This document shows, in pieces, positions 37,466-47,749 of a stretch of DNA of 64,000 nt. A program made the position numbers and the translations under genes. Within the stretch, counting starts at the first letter, position 1; each line of letters begins with the position of its first letter. The notes below the pieces were generated by a model. That model had not been told where the DNA came from. It saw nothing but the letters and a program-made list of their open reading frames with translations, and did no database searches. This DNA comes from an uncultured Methanobrevibacter sp. (GTDB lineage: Archaea > Methanobacteriota > Methanobacteria > Methanobacteriales > Methanobacteriaceae): positions 23,239-87,238 of the forward strand of contig OMVX01000001.1 in assembly GCA_900314605.1 (NCBI GenBank). The letters run 5' to 3'.

Positions 37466-38704
37466 ATGAAAGGAATGATATTAGTAATGGATGGTATGGG
37501 TGACCGTCCAATTAAAGAACTTAAGAATAAAACTCCCCTTCAAGCAGCTAATACTCCAAATATGGATAAAATGGCTAAAGATGGTATAACTGGAATTATG
37601 GATTCTATTGCTCCAGGTATTAGGCCAGGAAGTGATACTGCACATTTATCTATTTTAGGTTATGACCCTTATGAGGTATATACTGGGAGAGGTCCTTTTG
37701 AAGCTTCAGGTGTAGGATTAGACGTTATTCCGGGAGATATTGCTTTTAGATGTAATTTTTCAACAATGGATGATGAGGGTATAGTAACTGATAGAAGAGC
37801 TGGAAGAGTAAGGGAAGGTACAAAAGACCTTGTAGATGTTTTAAATACTATGGTTATTGAAGGTTATGAAGATATTAAAATTATATTTAAAGAATCTACA
37901 GGTCATCGGGCAGTACTTATTCTTAGAGGGGAAGGTTTATCTGGAAAGGTTTCAGATGCAGATCCTAAGGTAGAAAATAAAAAACCGGCAGTTGTTAAAG
38001 GTTTGGATGGAAGTGCTGAAGCAGAAAAAACAGCAGATTTATTAAATAAAATAGTTTATAAGACCTATGAAATGATTAAAGACCATCCTGTAAATCTTGA
38101 AAGAATTAAAAATAATTTACCTCCTGCTAATGTAGTTATACCTCGTGGTGCAGGGGAGGTACCTGATGTTGAAGCAATAAATGATAAATATGAGGTAAAT
38201 TCTGCTTGTATTGCCGAAACTGGTTTAATTATGGGGATTGGCCGCTTTGCTGGAATGGATGTTATTGAAATGGAAGATGTAACTGGTGGAGTAGATACTA
38301 ATCTTGAAAATATTAGGGATACTATTGTAGACCAGGTTAAAAATTCTTCACATGATTTCTTCTTAATTAATATTGATGGTGCAGATGAAGCAGGTCATGA
38401 TGGAAATTTTAAGGAGAAACTTTCATTCATTGAAAAAGTAGATAAGGTTGTTATGAGTGAACTTCTAAAACTAGAAGATGTTTATATTTTCCTTACAGCA
38501 GATCACTCTACACCTATATCTGTTAAAAATCACAGTGCAGATCCTGTACCTGTTTTAATTAGAGGTCCTGAAGTCAGAGTAGATGATGTTTCAGAGTATA
38601 ATGAAATTGCTGTAGCTCGAGGAGGCCTTTCAAGAATTAGAGGTGCTGACGTAATGAATATTATGATGGATTTAATGAATTATGCACATAAATTTGGAGC
38701 ATAA
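37466..38704 (+). CDS. apgM: 2,3-bisphosphoglycerate-independent phosphoglycerate mutase (archaeal ApgM)
   Basis: Interconverts 3- and 2-phosphoglycerate. The 412-residue alkaline-phosphatase-fold protein begins [18 protein letters not shown] with the first metal Asp, has the catalytic Ser in [30 protein letters not shown], then [13 protein letters not shown] and [20 protein letters not shown] carrying the other metal ligands. ggtgat precedes the ATG. It is followed 21 bases later by glmM. Confidence 0.95.
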   Translation: MKGMILVMDGMGDRPIKELKNKTPLQAANTPNMDKMAKDGITGIMDSIAPGIRPGSDTAHLSILGYDPYEVYTGRGPFEASGVGLDVIPGDIAFRCNFSTMDDEGIVTDRRAGRVREGTKDLVDVLNTMVIEGYEDIKIIFKESTGHRAVLILRGEGLSGKVSDADPKVENKKPAVVKGLDGSAEAEKTADLLNKIVYKTYEMIKDHPVNLERIKNNLPPANVVIPRGAGEVPDVEAINDKYEVNSACIAETGLIMGIGRFAGMDVIEMEDVTGGVDTNLENIRDTIVDQVKNSSHDFFLINIDGADEAGHDGNFKEKLSFIEKVDKVVMSELLKLEDVYIFLTADHSTPISVKNHSADPVPVLIRGPEVRVDDVSEYNEIAVARGGLSRIRGADVMNIMMDLMNYAHKFGA

Positions 38705-38725
38705 TAATTATTTTAGGTGTTTAAT

Positions 38726-40081
38726 ATGGTTAGTGTTGGTAAAAAGCTATTTGGAACTTCTGGAATTAGAGGAGAGATAGGTAGTGAGGTTACAGCTGAA
38801 CTTGCTTTAAATGTTGGTAAATCTTTAGGATTTTATCTTGGTGGTGAAGGAACAGTTGTACTTGGTTATGATACAAGAACCACAAGTAAAATGTTAGAAC
38901 ATGCAATTACAGCAGGTCTTGTAGAAAGTGGAATAAATATTATAAAATTAGGTATGGTTCCAACTCCTCTTGTAGGTTATGCAACAGAAAAATTTTCAGC
39001 TGATACAGGGGTAATGATTACAGCTTCACATAATCCTTCTAAATATAATGGAATTAAATTATGGAATAATAATGCTATGGCTTATACTCCTGAGCAGGAA
39101 AAAATTATTGAAGATATTTATCTAAATAAAAAATATGAAAATACTAGCTGGGATAAAATAGGGTCTATAGAAGTAAATAGTGAAATTAAAGAAAAATATA
39201 TTGAGGATTTACTTTCTTTAGTTAATATTGAACCAGGATTTAAAGTTGTAATTGACTGTGCTTCAGGTGCAGGTAGTGAATTATCACCAATATTGTTTAG
39301 ACGTGCAGGTTGTGAGGTAATTACCTTGAATTCTCAAGTTGATGGTTTTTTCCCAGGTCGTAATCCTGAACCAAATGATGCAAACTTAGGTTCACTTAAA
39401 AAAGTAGTAAAAGCTACTGGTGCAAATCTTGGAATTGCTCATGATGGCGATGCTGACCGTATGATGGCTGTAGATGAAACAGGTAAAGTAGTTGATTTTG
39501 ATAAATTACTTGCACTTATGGCAGCTGAATTTGGAGGAACTATTGTTACTACTGTAGATGCAGGTCTTGTAATGGATGTTGAACTTGAAAAAGTTGGGGG
39601 TAAAGTCTTAAGAACTCCAGTAGGGGATGTTGCAGTAGCAGATGCAATCATTAAAAACAATGCAAGTTTTGGTGGAGAACCTTCAGGGACATGGTTATAC
39701 CCAGACTTCTGTATGTGTCCTGATGGATTATTATCCGGTATTAGACTTGCTAATATTGTTTCTCATAAGGGACCACTTTCAAAATTATTATCTAATATGG
39801 CAGATTATCCTAATATTCGTGAGAAGATTACATGTTCTAATGAAGAAAAGATAATAATTATGAAGAATATGGAAGAGGAAATGACAAAGGCTTTTGATGA
39901 TATAAAAGAAGTTAATAATATTGATGGTGTTCGTTTAAGTTTAAATGATGGTAGTTGGGTTTTAATTCGTCCTTCAGGAACAGAAAACTATATAAGAATT
40001 ACTTTAGAATCACCATCTGAAGATAAAGCTAATAAAATGAAAGATATTTGTGTTAATTTAATTAAATCTCATATAAATTAA
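38726..40081 (+). CDS. glmM: Phosphohexomutase, probable phosphoglucosamine mutase
   Basis: An alpha-D-phosphohexomutase of 451 residues with all four motifs: phosphoserine loop TASHNPSKYNGIK, Mg2+ loop DGDADRM, sugar loop GEPSGTW and phosphate loop RPSGTENYIRI. With the downstream nucleotidyltransferase it likely makes GlcN-1-P for UDP-GlcNAc, a precursor of pseudomurein and glycans. The start ATG 38726 follows aggtg; the GTG at 38717 is part of that site. A second, distinct phosphohexomutase lies at 46.1 kb. Confidence 0.88.
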   Translation: MVSVGKKLFGTSGIRGEIGSEVTAELALNVGKSLGFYLGGEGTVVLGYDTRTTSKMLEHAITAGLVESGINIIKLGMVPTPLVGYATEKFSADTGVMITASHNPSKYNGIKLWNNNAMAYTPEQEKIIEDIYLNKKYENTSWDKIGSIEVNSEIKEKYIEDLLSLVNIEPGFKVVIDCASGAGSELSPILFRRAGCEVITLNSQVDGFFPGRNPEPNDANLGSLKKVVKATGANLGIAHDGDADRMMAVDETGKVVDFDKLLALMAAEFGGTIVTTVDAGLVMDVELEKVGGKVLRTPVGDVAVADAIIKNNASFGGEPSGTWLYPDFCMCPDGLLSGIRLANIVSHKGPLSKLLSNMADYPNIREKITCSNEEKIIIMKNMEEEMTKAFDDIKEVNNIDGVRLSLNDGSWVLIRPSGTENYIRITLESPSEDKANKMKDICVNLIKSHIN

Positions 40082-40255
40082 TTATATTAAATTATTTCCT
40101 TTTAATTTTTAAAATTTTTTTTATTATTTGTTAATTATTTCAAACTTAAATAAATTAATTTTAATAATATAAAATTATATATTTATAATATAATGTAATA
40201 GATTTTCTAACAATATTTTTTTTTATTTATATTGTTTATTCAAGGAGGAATTATT

Positions 40256-41533
40256 TTGAAAGCTGTAATTTTAAGTGCAGGTGAAGGAACTCGAATGAGA
40301 CCATTGACTATTACTAAGCCAAAAACTATGTTACCTGTTGCTGGAAAACCAATTATTCAATATAATATAGAAGCTTTAAGAGATTGTGGTATAACAGATA
40401 TTCTTTTAATTGTAGGATATAAAGAAGAAATGGTTAGAAATTATTTTAAAGATGGAAAACATTTGGGGGTTAACATTTCTTATAAAACACAAACTAATTT
40501 AGCAGGAACAGCAAATGCAATTGGTTATGCTAAGGACTTTATTGATGATAGTCTTATAGTTCTTAATGGAGATATTATTTTAGATGTGTCTATTTTATCT
40601 GAAATAATTTCAGATTATGAGGAAAATAAACCTGATTCTTTAATGGTTTTAAAAGAAGTTGATGATCCAACTCGTTTTGGAGTAGTTGAACTTAAAGAGG
40701 ATCATGTTGTACATATTGTTGAAAAGCCAGAATTAGAAGATGCTCCAAGTAATTTAGCAAATACTGGAATATATATTTTTAATACAGATATATTTAACAA
40801 GATTGCAAAAACAACCGAATCTCCCCGTGGTGAATTTGAAATAACCGATTCTTTATCTATGCAAATTGATGAAAATAAGTTTGTTAAAGGACATAAGACA
40901 GAAAAAGAATGGTTAGACATTGGAAAACCATGGGAACTTATTGAAATAAATGAAGAACTTATCGGTGACATTGAAACATGTATTAAAGGTAAAATTGAAT
41001 CTGGTGTTACAATTCATGGAAATATAGTTTTAGAGGAAGGAAGTATTATTAAATCTGGAGTTTATATTGAAGGTTCTGTATATATTGGTAAAAACTGTGA
41101 TATTGGTCCAAATTCTTATATAAGGGGAAATACTTATTTTGGAGACAATGTTCATATAGGTAATGCAGTAGAAATTAAAAACTCCATTATTATGGAAAAC
41201 ACTAATGTAAGTCACTTAAGTTATGTAGGGGACAGTGTATTAGGATCTAGTTGTAATATTGCAGCAGGAACAAATATTGCAAATTTACGTTTTGATAATA
41301 AAACAGTTAAAACTGTTATTAAAGATAAGAAAATTGATAGTGGTAGAAGGAAATTAGGAGCTATTGTTGGAGATTATACTAAAACAGGTATAAATTCAAG
41401 TTTAAGTCCTGGTGTAAAGGTAGGTTCTAATTCTACCATAGGTTCTAATGTTTTACTTAGTGAGGATATAGGCTCAAATACTAGAATTCTTGTAAAACAA
41501 GAACATATTGTTCAATGTAAAGATGATGAATAA
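40256..41533 (+). CDS. GlmU-like bifunctional sugar-1-phosphate nucleotidylyltransferase/acetyltransferase
   Basis: A 425-residue enzyme. The N-terminal nucleotidyltransferase domain (1-235) has KAVILSAGEGTRMRPLT and KPKTMLPV, LNGDIILD and the usual VEKPE. A left-handed beta-helix follows (about 250-400), with hexapeptides such as GKNCDIGPNSYIRGNTYFGDNVHIGNAVEIKN, typical of the archaeal GlcN-1-P acetyltransferase / UDP-GlcNAc pyrophosphorylase. The TTG start at 40256 is set by aaggagga at 40242-40249. It fits the preceding phosphohexomutase. Confidence 0.88.
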   Translation: MKAVILSAGEGTRMRPLTITKPKTMLPVAGKPIIQYNIEALRDCGITDILLIVGYKEEMVRNYFKDGKHLGVNISYKTQTNLAGTANAIGYAKDFIDDSLIVLNGDIILDVSILSEIISDYEENKPDSLMVLKEVDDPTRFGVVELKEDHVVHIVEKPELEDAPSNLANTGIYIFNTDIFNKIAKTTESPRGEFEITDSLSMQIDENKFVKGHKTEKEWLDIGKPWELIEINEELIGDIETCIKGKIESGVTIHGNIVLEEGSIIKSGVYIEGSVYIGKNCDIGPNSYIRGNTYFGDNVHIGNAVEIKNSIIMENTNVSHLSYVGDSVLGSSCNIAAGTNIANLRFDNKTVKTVIKDKKIDSGRRKLGAIVGDYTKTGINSSLSPGVKVGSNSTIGSNVLLSEDIGSNTRILVKQEHIVQCKDDE

Positions 41534-41823
41534 TTTCTTATTTTATTTATTTTCTAATTAATATTCTAATCTTTCAAAACTTATTTTATTTTTTTTAATT
41601 TTTATTCATTTGTCCATTTTTCTCTTTTTAATAAAAATTTTAATATTATAATTGTTTATAATTATTATCTTTTTTCATATTCTTTTTTTTTAAAAAGCAA
41701 ATATTAAATTATTATTACAATAATTTTATTTATTAAAAAAATTAAAATATATTTTTAAATTAATTTATCAAAATTTATTTTGAGTTATTTTAATATTTAA
41801 TAAATTTATTGTGAGGTAAAAAA

Positions 41824-42309
41824 ATGGAAATCAATAAGAAAAACATAATATTTCCAGGTGCTCATGTGATATGTGATGTTGAACTCGAAGAAAATGTGTC
41901 TATATGGTATGGTGCTGTTGTTCGTGGAGATGTAGCACCAATTAAAATAGGTAAAAATTCAAATGTTCAAGATAATTGTGTACTTCATGCAACTAAAAAT
42001 AAACCTTTAACTATTGGTGAAAATGTAACAATAGGTCACGGTGCTGTTGTTCATGGATGTACTATAGAAGATAATGTCCTTGTTGGTATGAATGCAACAG
42101 TACTTAATGATGCACATATTGGTAAAAATTCTATTATAGGTGCAGGAGCAGTTATAAGTGAAGGTAAGGAATTTCCTGAAGGAAGTTTAATTTTAGGTGT
42201 TCCTGCTAAAAATGTTAAAGAATGTAGTAAAGAACAAATAGAATCAATTAAAGAAAATGCAGATCATTATGTAAGATTATCACAAAAATATAATTTTAAT
42301 GATGACTAG
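41824..42309 (+). CDS. Gamma carbonic anhydrase family protein
   Basis: A 161-residue left-handed beta-helix protein: GAHVICDVELEENVSIWYGAVVRGDVAPIKIGKNSNVQDNCVLHAT, then VTIGHGAVVHGCTIEDNVLVGMNATVL. The three metal-binding histidines fall in HAT, IGHG and VVHG. The family is named after the Methanosarcina Cam enzyme (CO2 hydration), but many homologues lack proven activity, and this short form has no signal peptide and lacks the long acidic loop of Cam. gaggt precedes the ATG; hisC follows. Confidence 0.82.
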   Translation: MEINKKNIIFPGAHVICDVELEENVSIWYGAVVRGDVAPIKIGKNSNVQDNCVLHATKNKPLTIGENVTIGHGAVVHGCTIEDNVLVGMNATVLNDAHIGKNSIIGAGAVISEGKEFPEGSLILGVPAKNVKECSKEQIESIKENADHYVRLSQKYNFNDD

Positions 42310-42363
42310 TACAGTTAAATTATATACATATAATTTATTTTATAAATATAAAGTGGTTTTAAA

Positions 42364-43461
42364 ATGGATGTAAGAGAAGAGGTTAAGAAATTAGACCCAT
42401 ATGTCCCTGGAAGGTCTGAAGATGAGATTGCAAATGAATTTAATATAAAAAAAGAAGATATTATTAAATTAGGTTCTAATGAAAATCCATGGGGACCATC
42501 ACCTAAAGCAGTTGAAGCTATTAGAGCTGAAGCATACAATGTAAATCGTTATCCTGAAACAGATTTACATGAGTTAAAAGAAGAATTTGCATCATACACT
42601 GGTTTAGATGAAGATAATATAATTATATCTGGTGATGGTGCAGATGAAATTATAGATGTTTTAGCTAAAACATTTATAAATCCTGGAGATGAGTTTATAA
42701 CTCCCCTTCCGACATATACTTACTATGAATTTCTTTTTAAACCATATGGTGGAGTTCCTGTATATGCTAAATGGAATCTTCAAGATAATGTCTTAGATTT
42801 AGATTCAGTTTTAGAGGCAATAAGTGATAAAACTAAATTAATTTTTATATGTTCTCCAAACAATCCTACTGGTACACTTGTAGCTGAAGAAGATTTAAGA
42901 ACTATAATTGAATCTACTGATGCACTTGTAGTTATAGATGAAGCATACTGTGAATATTCACTACAAACTCAGGCTAATTTAATTAATGAATATGACAATG
43001 TTTTTATTCTCAGAACAATGTCTAAAGTTATGGGTCTTGCAGGTCAAAGAATAGGTTATGGCCTATCTAATCCAGAAATCATAGAATATATGCATAGAAT
43101 TAAACCAGTATTTTCTCTTACTCGTTCATCCTATGTTGCTTGTCTTGCAACACTTAAGGACAAAGATTATATTACACAATCAATTAATAAAGGTATAGAA
43201 TCTAGGGATTATCTTTATAATGAAGTTTCTAAATTTAAAAATCTAAGAATACTTAAATCCTACTCTAATTTTATGCTAATTGATGTTCATGATTCTGGTT
43301 ATGATGCAGCAGGTATCACCAGAAAATTAATGGAAAAAGGTATCATCGTACGAGATTGTACCTCATTTAAAGGTATAGATGAATATTGGATTAGAATTAG
43401 TATTGCAACTATGGAAGAAAATAAAAAATTCATTGATATTTTACATACCATTGTAGAATAG
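42364..43461 (+). CDS. hisC: Histidinol-phosphate aminotransferase
   Basis: Converts imidazole acetol phosphate to histidinol phosphate in histidine synthesis. The 365-residue class I/II PLP enzyme starts [16 protein letters not shown], has [32 protein letters not shown] and the Schiff-base lysine K221 in [17 protein letters not shown]. The C-terminus [25 protein letters not shown] segment ([10 protein letters not shown]...WIRISI) is typical. No other his genes are near. Confidence 0.92.
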   Translation: MDVREEVKKLDPYVPGRSEDEIANEFNIKKEDIIKLGSNENPWGPSPKAVEAIRAEAYNVNRYPETDLHELKEEFASYTGLDEDNIIISGDGADEIIDVLAKTFINPGDEFITPLPTYTYYEFLFKPYGGVPVYAKWNLQDNVLDLDSVLEAISDKTKLIFICSPNNPTGTLVAEEDLRTIIESTDALVVIDEAYCEYSLQTQANLINEYDNVFILRTMSKVMGLAGQRIGYGLSNPEIIEYMHRIKPVFSLTRSSYVACLATLKDKDYITQSINKGIESRDYLYNEVSKFKNLRILKSYSNFMLIDVHDSGYDAAGITRKLMEKGIIVRDCTSFKGIDEYWIRISIATMEENKKFIDILHTIVE

Positions 43462-43686
43462 ATATTTTTTTTTCATTGTTTTTATTAAATTTCCATTTTT
43501 TTTTTATTTATTAGAAAACTATTTTTTAATATTCTACCACTTTTCATTCTTAGAATTTTTATTAGAAAACTATAATAATCTATGTTCCTATTTAAGTAAA
43601 ATATATATTAGAATAACATATATAATTATAAGGATTATTTATTTTTATGATTTTTTAATTTTAACTAATGGATTATAGGTGATAAT

Positions 43687-44397
43687 ATGTATTTTGGCGG
43701 CTCTGTTATTTCAAGTGTAGATTTTCATGGACGAATTGCTCTTGCTATTTTTCTATCTCAATGTCCGTTAAGATGTCCATATTGTCAAAATGGTGAATTA
43801 TTAGAAGATAAATCTGAAAAATCTTTAGAAGAGGTTTTTAAACTAATAGACGATTCATTTGATTTTATTGATGCTGTTGTAATCTCTGGTGGAGAGCCAT
43901 TAGTACAATCTAGGGATGTTTTAGAAATTTTAAAATACACTAAAAAATTAAATCTTGAAACAAAATTAGATACTAGTGGAGTTTATCCAGAAAAATTAGA
44001 ACCATTACTTGATTGGATTGATTATCTTGCACTAGATATTAAAGCACCATTTGACAGATATAATGAAATTATTGGATCTGATGTAGGTAGTGATGTTAAA
44101 AAATCTATGGAAATGGCTTATAATAAGGAGGGTTTACAGTTAGAATGTAGAACTACCTATGTTCCTAAATTAATGTCTCTTGTTGATTTAGAAGCTATTT
44201 CTAAAATTGTTCAATGTGATATTTTTACTCTACAACAATTTAGAAATAGAAATGTTTTAGATCAAAGTTTATCCAAGATAAATTCACCAAACCCAATTGA
44301 TATGAGGGAATTTGCAGAGTTTATTAAAAAATATAATCTTCCAGATATTGAAGTCCAGCTTAAAACTGCTGAATTTGGTGATGAAATAATAGAATAA
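43687..44397 (+). CDS. Radical SAM activating enzyme of anaerobic ribonucleotide reductase (NrdG-like)
   Basis: A 236-residue radical SAM protein with the cluster motif C26-x3-C30-x2-C33 (SQCPLRCPYCQNGELL), the SAM motif VVISGGEPLVQ and LDTSGVYPE. The start YFGGSVISSVDFHGRIALAIFL is that of the archaeal activator of class III ribonucleotide reductase (NrdG2 type), which makes the glycyl radical on NrdD. nrdD is not in this window. aggtgat precedes the ATG. Confidence 0.85.
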   Translation: MYFGGSVISSVDFHGRIALAIFLSQCPLRCPYCQNGELLEDKSEKSLEEVFKLIDDSFDFIDAVVISGGEPLVQSRDVLEILKYTKKLNLETKLDTSGVYPEKLEPLLDWIDYLALDIKAPFDRYNEIIGSDVGSDVKKSMEMAYNKEGLQLECRTTYVPKLMSLVDLEAISKIVQCDIFTLQQFRNRNVLDQSLSKINSPNPIDMREFAEFIKKYNLPDIEVQLKTAEFGDEIIE

Positions 44398-44630
44398 TTA
44401 TTATTTTCACCAGCTACGGTTTAAACAGCTATTTTTATATAATACTTAAAATTATTCTTTTTCTATTTTTTCATTATTTTTATATATAAGTTTTTTTTTG
44501 TGAAAATTTAATATATTATAGAATATAGAAATATTATTAATATTAGATTTATTAACAAATCTTGTATAAGATTTATCAGTAAGTATATCTTTTAGTTATT
44601 TTTTACAATTTAAGTTAATAGAGAATTTTT

Positions 44631-45767
44631 ATGCCAATTTTATCCTTTGGAAGTCAAAATATTAATATTATTACTGGAAGTAAAAGGATGACTATCCGGA
44701 AAATATGGAAACATCCACTTAAAGTAGGTGACCGTCTCTATTGTTATTGGAATTTAGTATCTAAAGAAAAAAAGAAAATTTTCGAAGCTAAAGTCACAGA
44801 TATAGAATTAATAAATTACAGTGAATTAAAGACTAATGATGAATTAGCTAGAGAAGAAGGTTATGGGGATGCTAAAGAAATGGTTCGTGAGTTTAAAAAA
44901 ATGTATGTTGAACCATTAAAAGATAATGATGTATTCCAGATAATATACTTTGAAAAATTAGATGTAGCTGACTGGGAAGGAGAAAAAATAGATGAAAAGG
45001 CAATGATAACCCAAAGAGCAGATATTCTCTTTGACAGTGGTAAATATGATAAATCTGTATTATGCTATACTGCAGCATTAGAATTTGATTTAAATGATGT
45101 TTATCTTTTAAATAAAAAAGGAGATAATCTTTCAAGACTTGGAAGATTTGAAGAATCAATAGAATGTTATGATAAAGCTTTATCTATTGAATCAGATAAT
45201 GAGTATATTTGGAACAATAAAGCTATAGCTTACTTATATTCAGATAATCCTGATGAAGCTTTAAAAGCAAATGATAAAGCAATAAAAATTAATCCAAGAA
45301 ACACATTTATTTTATATTGGAGAGGATTTATACTAGAAGTTTTAGGTAATCTTGAAGAGGCACTTCAGGTATATAATATTATTTTAAACATTGATGATAC
45401 TAATCCGGAAGTGTGGAATGCTATTGGTGATATATTAACAGATTTAGAAAGACCTGAAGATGCTCTTTTAGCATATGATAAAGGTTTAGAATTATGTCTT
45501 GAAGATTCTCAGATATCTGCACTATCTCAAAATCGTAGAGGTAATGCTCTTTTAGAACTTGGAAGATTTAATGAAGCTTTAAATTGTTATGATAAGGCAA
45601 TATCTATTGAAAAAGATAATCCTTCATTTTTACTTAATAAAGGTGTTGTTTTAATGGAACTTGGTCAGTTCCAACAGGCTGAAAATCTTTTTACTAAAGT
45701 TTTAGCTATAGATCCAAATAATGAAGATGCTAAAATTCTTAAAATAGAATGTCTTGAAAATTTCTAG
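44631..45767 (+). CDS. ASCH-like domain fused to TPR repeats
   Basis: A 378-residue protein. The N-terminal ~110 residues resemble an ASCH/PUA-like RNA-binding beta-barrel: MTIRKIWKHPLKVGDRLYCYW (the 'TIR...KVGD.L..W' pattern), AKVTDIELINYSEL, then a helix and DVFQIIYFEKL. From about 125 to the end are seven to eight tetratricopeptide repeats ('GRFEESIECYDKALSIESDN' type, 34-residue spacing). ASCH domains are proposed to bind RNA; TPRs bind proteins. I know no defined role for this combination. agag precedes the ATG. It stands alone between AT-rich spacers. Confidence 0.75.
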   Translation: MPILSFGSQNINIITGSKRMTIRKIWKHPLKVGDRLYCYWNLVSKEKKKIFEAKVTDIELINYSELKTNDELAREEGYGDAKEMVREFKKMYVEPLKDNDVFQIIYFEKLDVADWEGEKIDEKAMITQRADILFDSGKYDKSVLCYTAALEFDLNDVYLLNKKGDNLSRLGRFEESIECYDKALSIESDNEYIWNNKAIAYLYSDNPDEALKANDKAIKINPRNTFILYWRGFILEVLGNLEEALQVYNIILNIDDTNPEVWNAIGDILTDLERPEDALLAYDKGLELCLEDSQISALSQNRRGNALLELGRFNEALNCYDKAISIEKDNPSFLLNKGVVLMELGQFQQAENLFTKVLAIDPNNEDAKILKIECLENF

Positions 45768-46111
45768 ATTTTTTTTTATAATAATTTTATAACTAATTTT
45801 CAATATTTATTTTAATTTTAAAATTTAATTTTTTTTTGAAGTTTTTAGCTTTACTAATATTTAAGAAAATATATAGTAATATAGTTATTATACATATGCA
45901 TGATTCATTTTAAAATATTAAGTTTATAGTTTAGTTTTAATTATTTTAAAAAAATCTTATTTTATTTTTAATATATGAAATTAACTTTAATTTAATTGGT
46001 CATTTTTTTAAGAATTATGTACTTTTTTTACCAAGTTTTTTTAAAGTTTTTATTTTCAAAAACATTTCTACAATTTTTTCTTATGTTTATAAAATATTTT
46101 AAAAAATGTTT
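45768..46111. other. AT-rich intergenic spacer
   Basis: Convergent region between the ASCH-TPR gene and the phosphohexomutase. A T-run at 45771-45777 can end the first transcript. No gene or repeat of note. Confidence 0.35.
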
Positions 46112-46150
46112 AAAAAAAGAAGCTAATTTAGAATAATATAATTATTCTAA
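46112..46150 (-). terminator. Hairpin terminator of the second phosphohexomutase, stop codon in the stem
   Basis: Arms TTAGAATAAT (46128-46137) and ATTATTCTAA (46141-46150), loop ATA. Read on the minus strand it is followed by seven U (A-run 46112-46118). The stop codon (46142-46144) lies inside the first arm as transcribed. Confidence 0.65.
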
Positions 46151-47503
46151 ATATTTTTTAATAAGTGAAAGACCCCAGTTAGCTATCTCTTTAGATTTTT
46201 CTATATTATCAGTTTCAGCAAAACATCTAAAAATAGGTTCTGTTCCACTTGGTCTAATAATCACCCATCCATCATTACGAAGGATTTTAACACCATCTGT
46301 AGTATCAAGTTTATACTCTGTAGTTTTTTCTATTTCTTCAGCAATTTTTGCCATAACTTTTTCTTTCTGATTATCTGGACATGGAGTTTTTGTTTTAACA
46401 GTATGGTAAACTGGAAGTTCTGCTATAAGTTCAGATATTGGTTTTTTCTCTTTTGCAATTATTTCTAAAATTTTACACACTGTCATTGCAGCATCTCTTC
46501 CATAAATAAAGTCTGGAAATATTAATCCACCATTTTCCTCTCCACCAAATAAACCATCATGTTCTTTAAGTTTTCTTGCAACATTAAGATCTCCTACAGG
46601 AGTAGATATAACATTTGAATTATATTCTGCTGCTATATCATATATTGCACTTGAAGTTGCAACTGTCGTTACAATTAAGCCTCCATTATTTTCTTTCAGC
46701 ATTGCCTTTTCAACAAGGGTAAATGTTTTATCTCCTAAGATAAAATTACCTAACTCATCAATACATATTGTTCTATCTGCATCTCCATCATGTGCAATAC
46801 CTAAATCTGCATTTAATTCTTTTACAGTACTTATTAAATCTTGAAGATTTTCTTCAACTGGTTCTGGGTTACGTCCTGGAAAATGTCCATCTGCTTGACA
46901 ATTAATTGTTGTAACATCACATCCAAGTTTTCTAAGTAGGTATGGTGCAGTATAAGACCCTGCACCTGAACCTGTATCAACAACTACTTTTAATTTAGCA
47001 TTTTTTATTGCCTCTGAATCTACTCTTTTAATTGCCTCTGTAATATATTCGTTAATAATATTATTATTAGTGTAATATTGTCCTATTTCATTCCAACTAG
47101 CTCGTTTAGGTTTTTCATTAAAGTATAATTCTTCAACTTTAATTTCTGTTTCATCAGAGGTTCCAATTCCATATTCATCTACTAATTTAATACCGTTATC
47201 ATGTGGTGGGTTGTGGGATGCTGTTATTATAATTCCCGCATCATAATAGTTTCTAACTGCATATTGTATTGCAGGTGTTGGAAGTATTCCTAAATCTACA
47301 ACATCACATCCAGATGATAATAATCCTGCTGTAATTGCATGTTTAAGCATAGGTGTAGATGTTCTTGTATCTCCACCAATTGCTACTGTACCTTGTACAA
47401 CAGTACCATAACTTGCTCCAATTTTTGATGCAAATTCAGGATTCATTTCTTTATTCGCCTCTCTACGTACACCAAAAGTTCCAAATATTCTTTTTTTACA
47501 CAT
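46142..47503 (-). CDS. Second phosphohexomutase (phosphoglucomutase/phosphoglucosamine mutase type)
   Basis: A 453-residue paralogue of the enzyme at 38.7 kb, with phosphoserine loop TASHNPPHDNGIK, Mg2+ loop DGDADRT, sugar loop GGEENGGLIFP and phosphate loop RPSGTEPIFR. The sugar loop differs from the GEPSG of the other copy, so a different hexose specificity is likely. Its position next to the glycogen-type operon suggests glucose-1-phosphate supply, which is inference. ATG 47503 was preferred to an in-frame GTG at 47512, which would sit within a weak ribosome site. Confidence 0.87.
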   Translation of the reverse strand: MCKKRIFGTFGVRREANKEMNPEFASKIGASYGTVVQGTVAIGGDTRTSTPMLKHAITAGLLSSGCDVVDLGILPTPAIQYAVRNYYDAGIIITASHNPPHDNGIKLVDEYGIGTSDETEIKVEELYFNEKPKRASWNEIGQYYTNNNIINEYITEAIKRVDSEAIKNAKLKVVVDTGSGAGSYTAPYLLRKLGCDVTTINCQADGHFPGRNPEPVEENLQDLISTVKELNADLGIAHDGDADRTICIDELGNFILGDKTFTLVEKAMLKENNGGLIVTTVATSSAIYDIAAEYNSNVISTPVGDLNVARKLKEHDGLFGGEENGGLIFPDFIYGRDAAMTVCKILEIIAKEKKPISELIAELPVYHTVKTKTPCPDNQKEKVMAKIAEEIEKTTEYKLDTTDGVKILRNDGWVIIRPSGTEPIFRCFAETDNIEKSKEIANWGLSLIKKYLE

Positions 47504-47634
47504 TTTATACACTTTATTATTTTGTATTATTAATTTAAATTATAAATATTAAGATTTATTTAATATTTTTTTATAAATTATTTTTTTTTTATAAAATTTA
47601 ATATTTTATTATTAGTATTTGTTTTAAATAATTA

Positions 47635-47741
47635 ATATTTTTTGATACTTTCAAAAACTTCTGTGTTTTGAATTTTCACATTCTATGGGGTTATGAAATT
47701 TTTATGCCTTAATTTTTCTTTATTTTTAATTTAAAAATACT
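47635..47741. repeat. Dispersed ~106-bp repeat, copy A
   Basis: Aligns over its whole length with 63895-64000 (copy B). Shared blocks are ACTTTCAAAAACTT, TGTG-TTTGAATTTTCA and AATTTTTCTTTATTTTTAAT followed by near-identical ends; overall roughly 75-80% by eye. It has no open frame. It lies between the phosphohexomutase promoter and the GH13 remnant. A further weak relative may exist at 53930-54000. Confidence 0.65.
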
Positions 47742-47749
47742 AAACTTAA

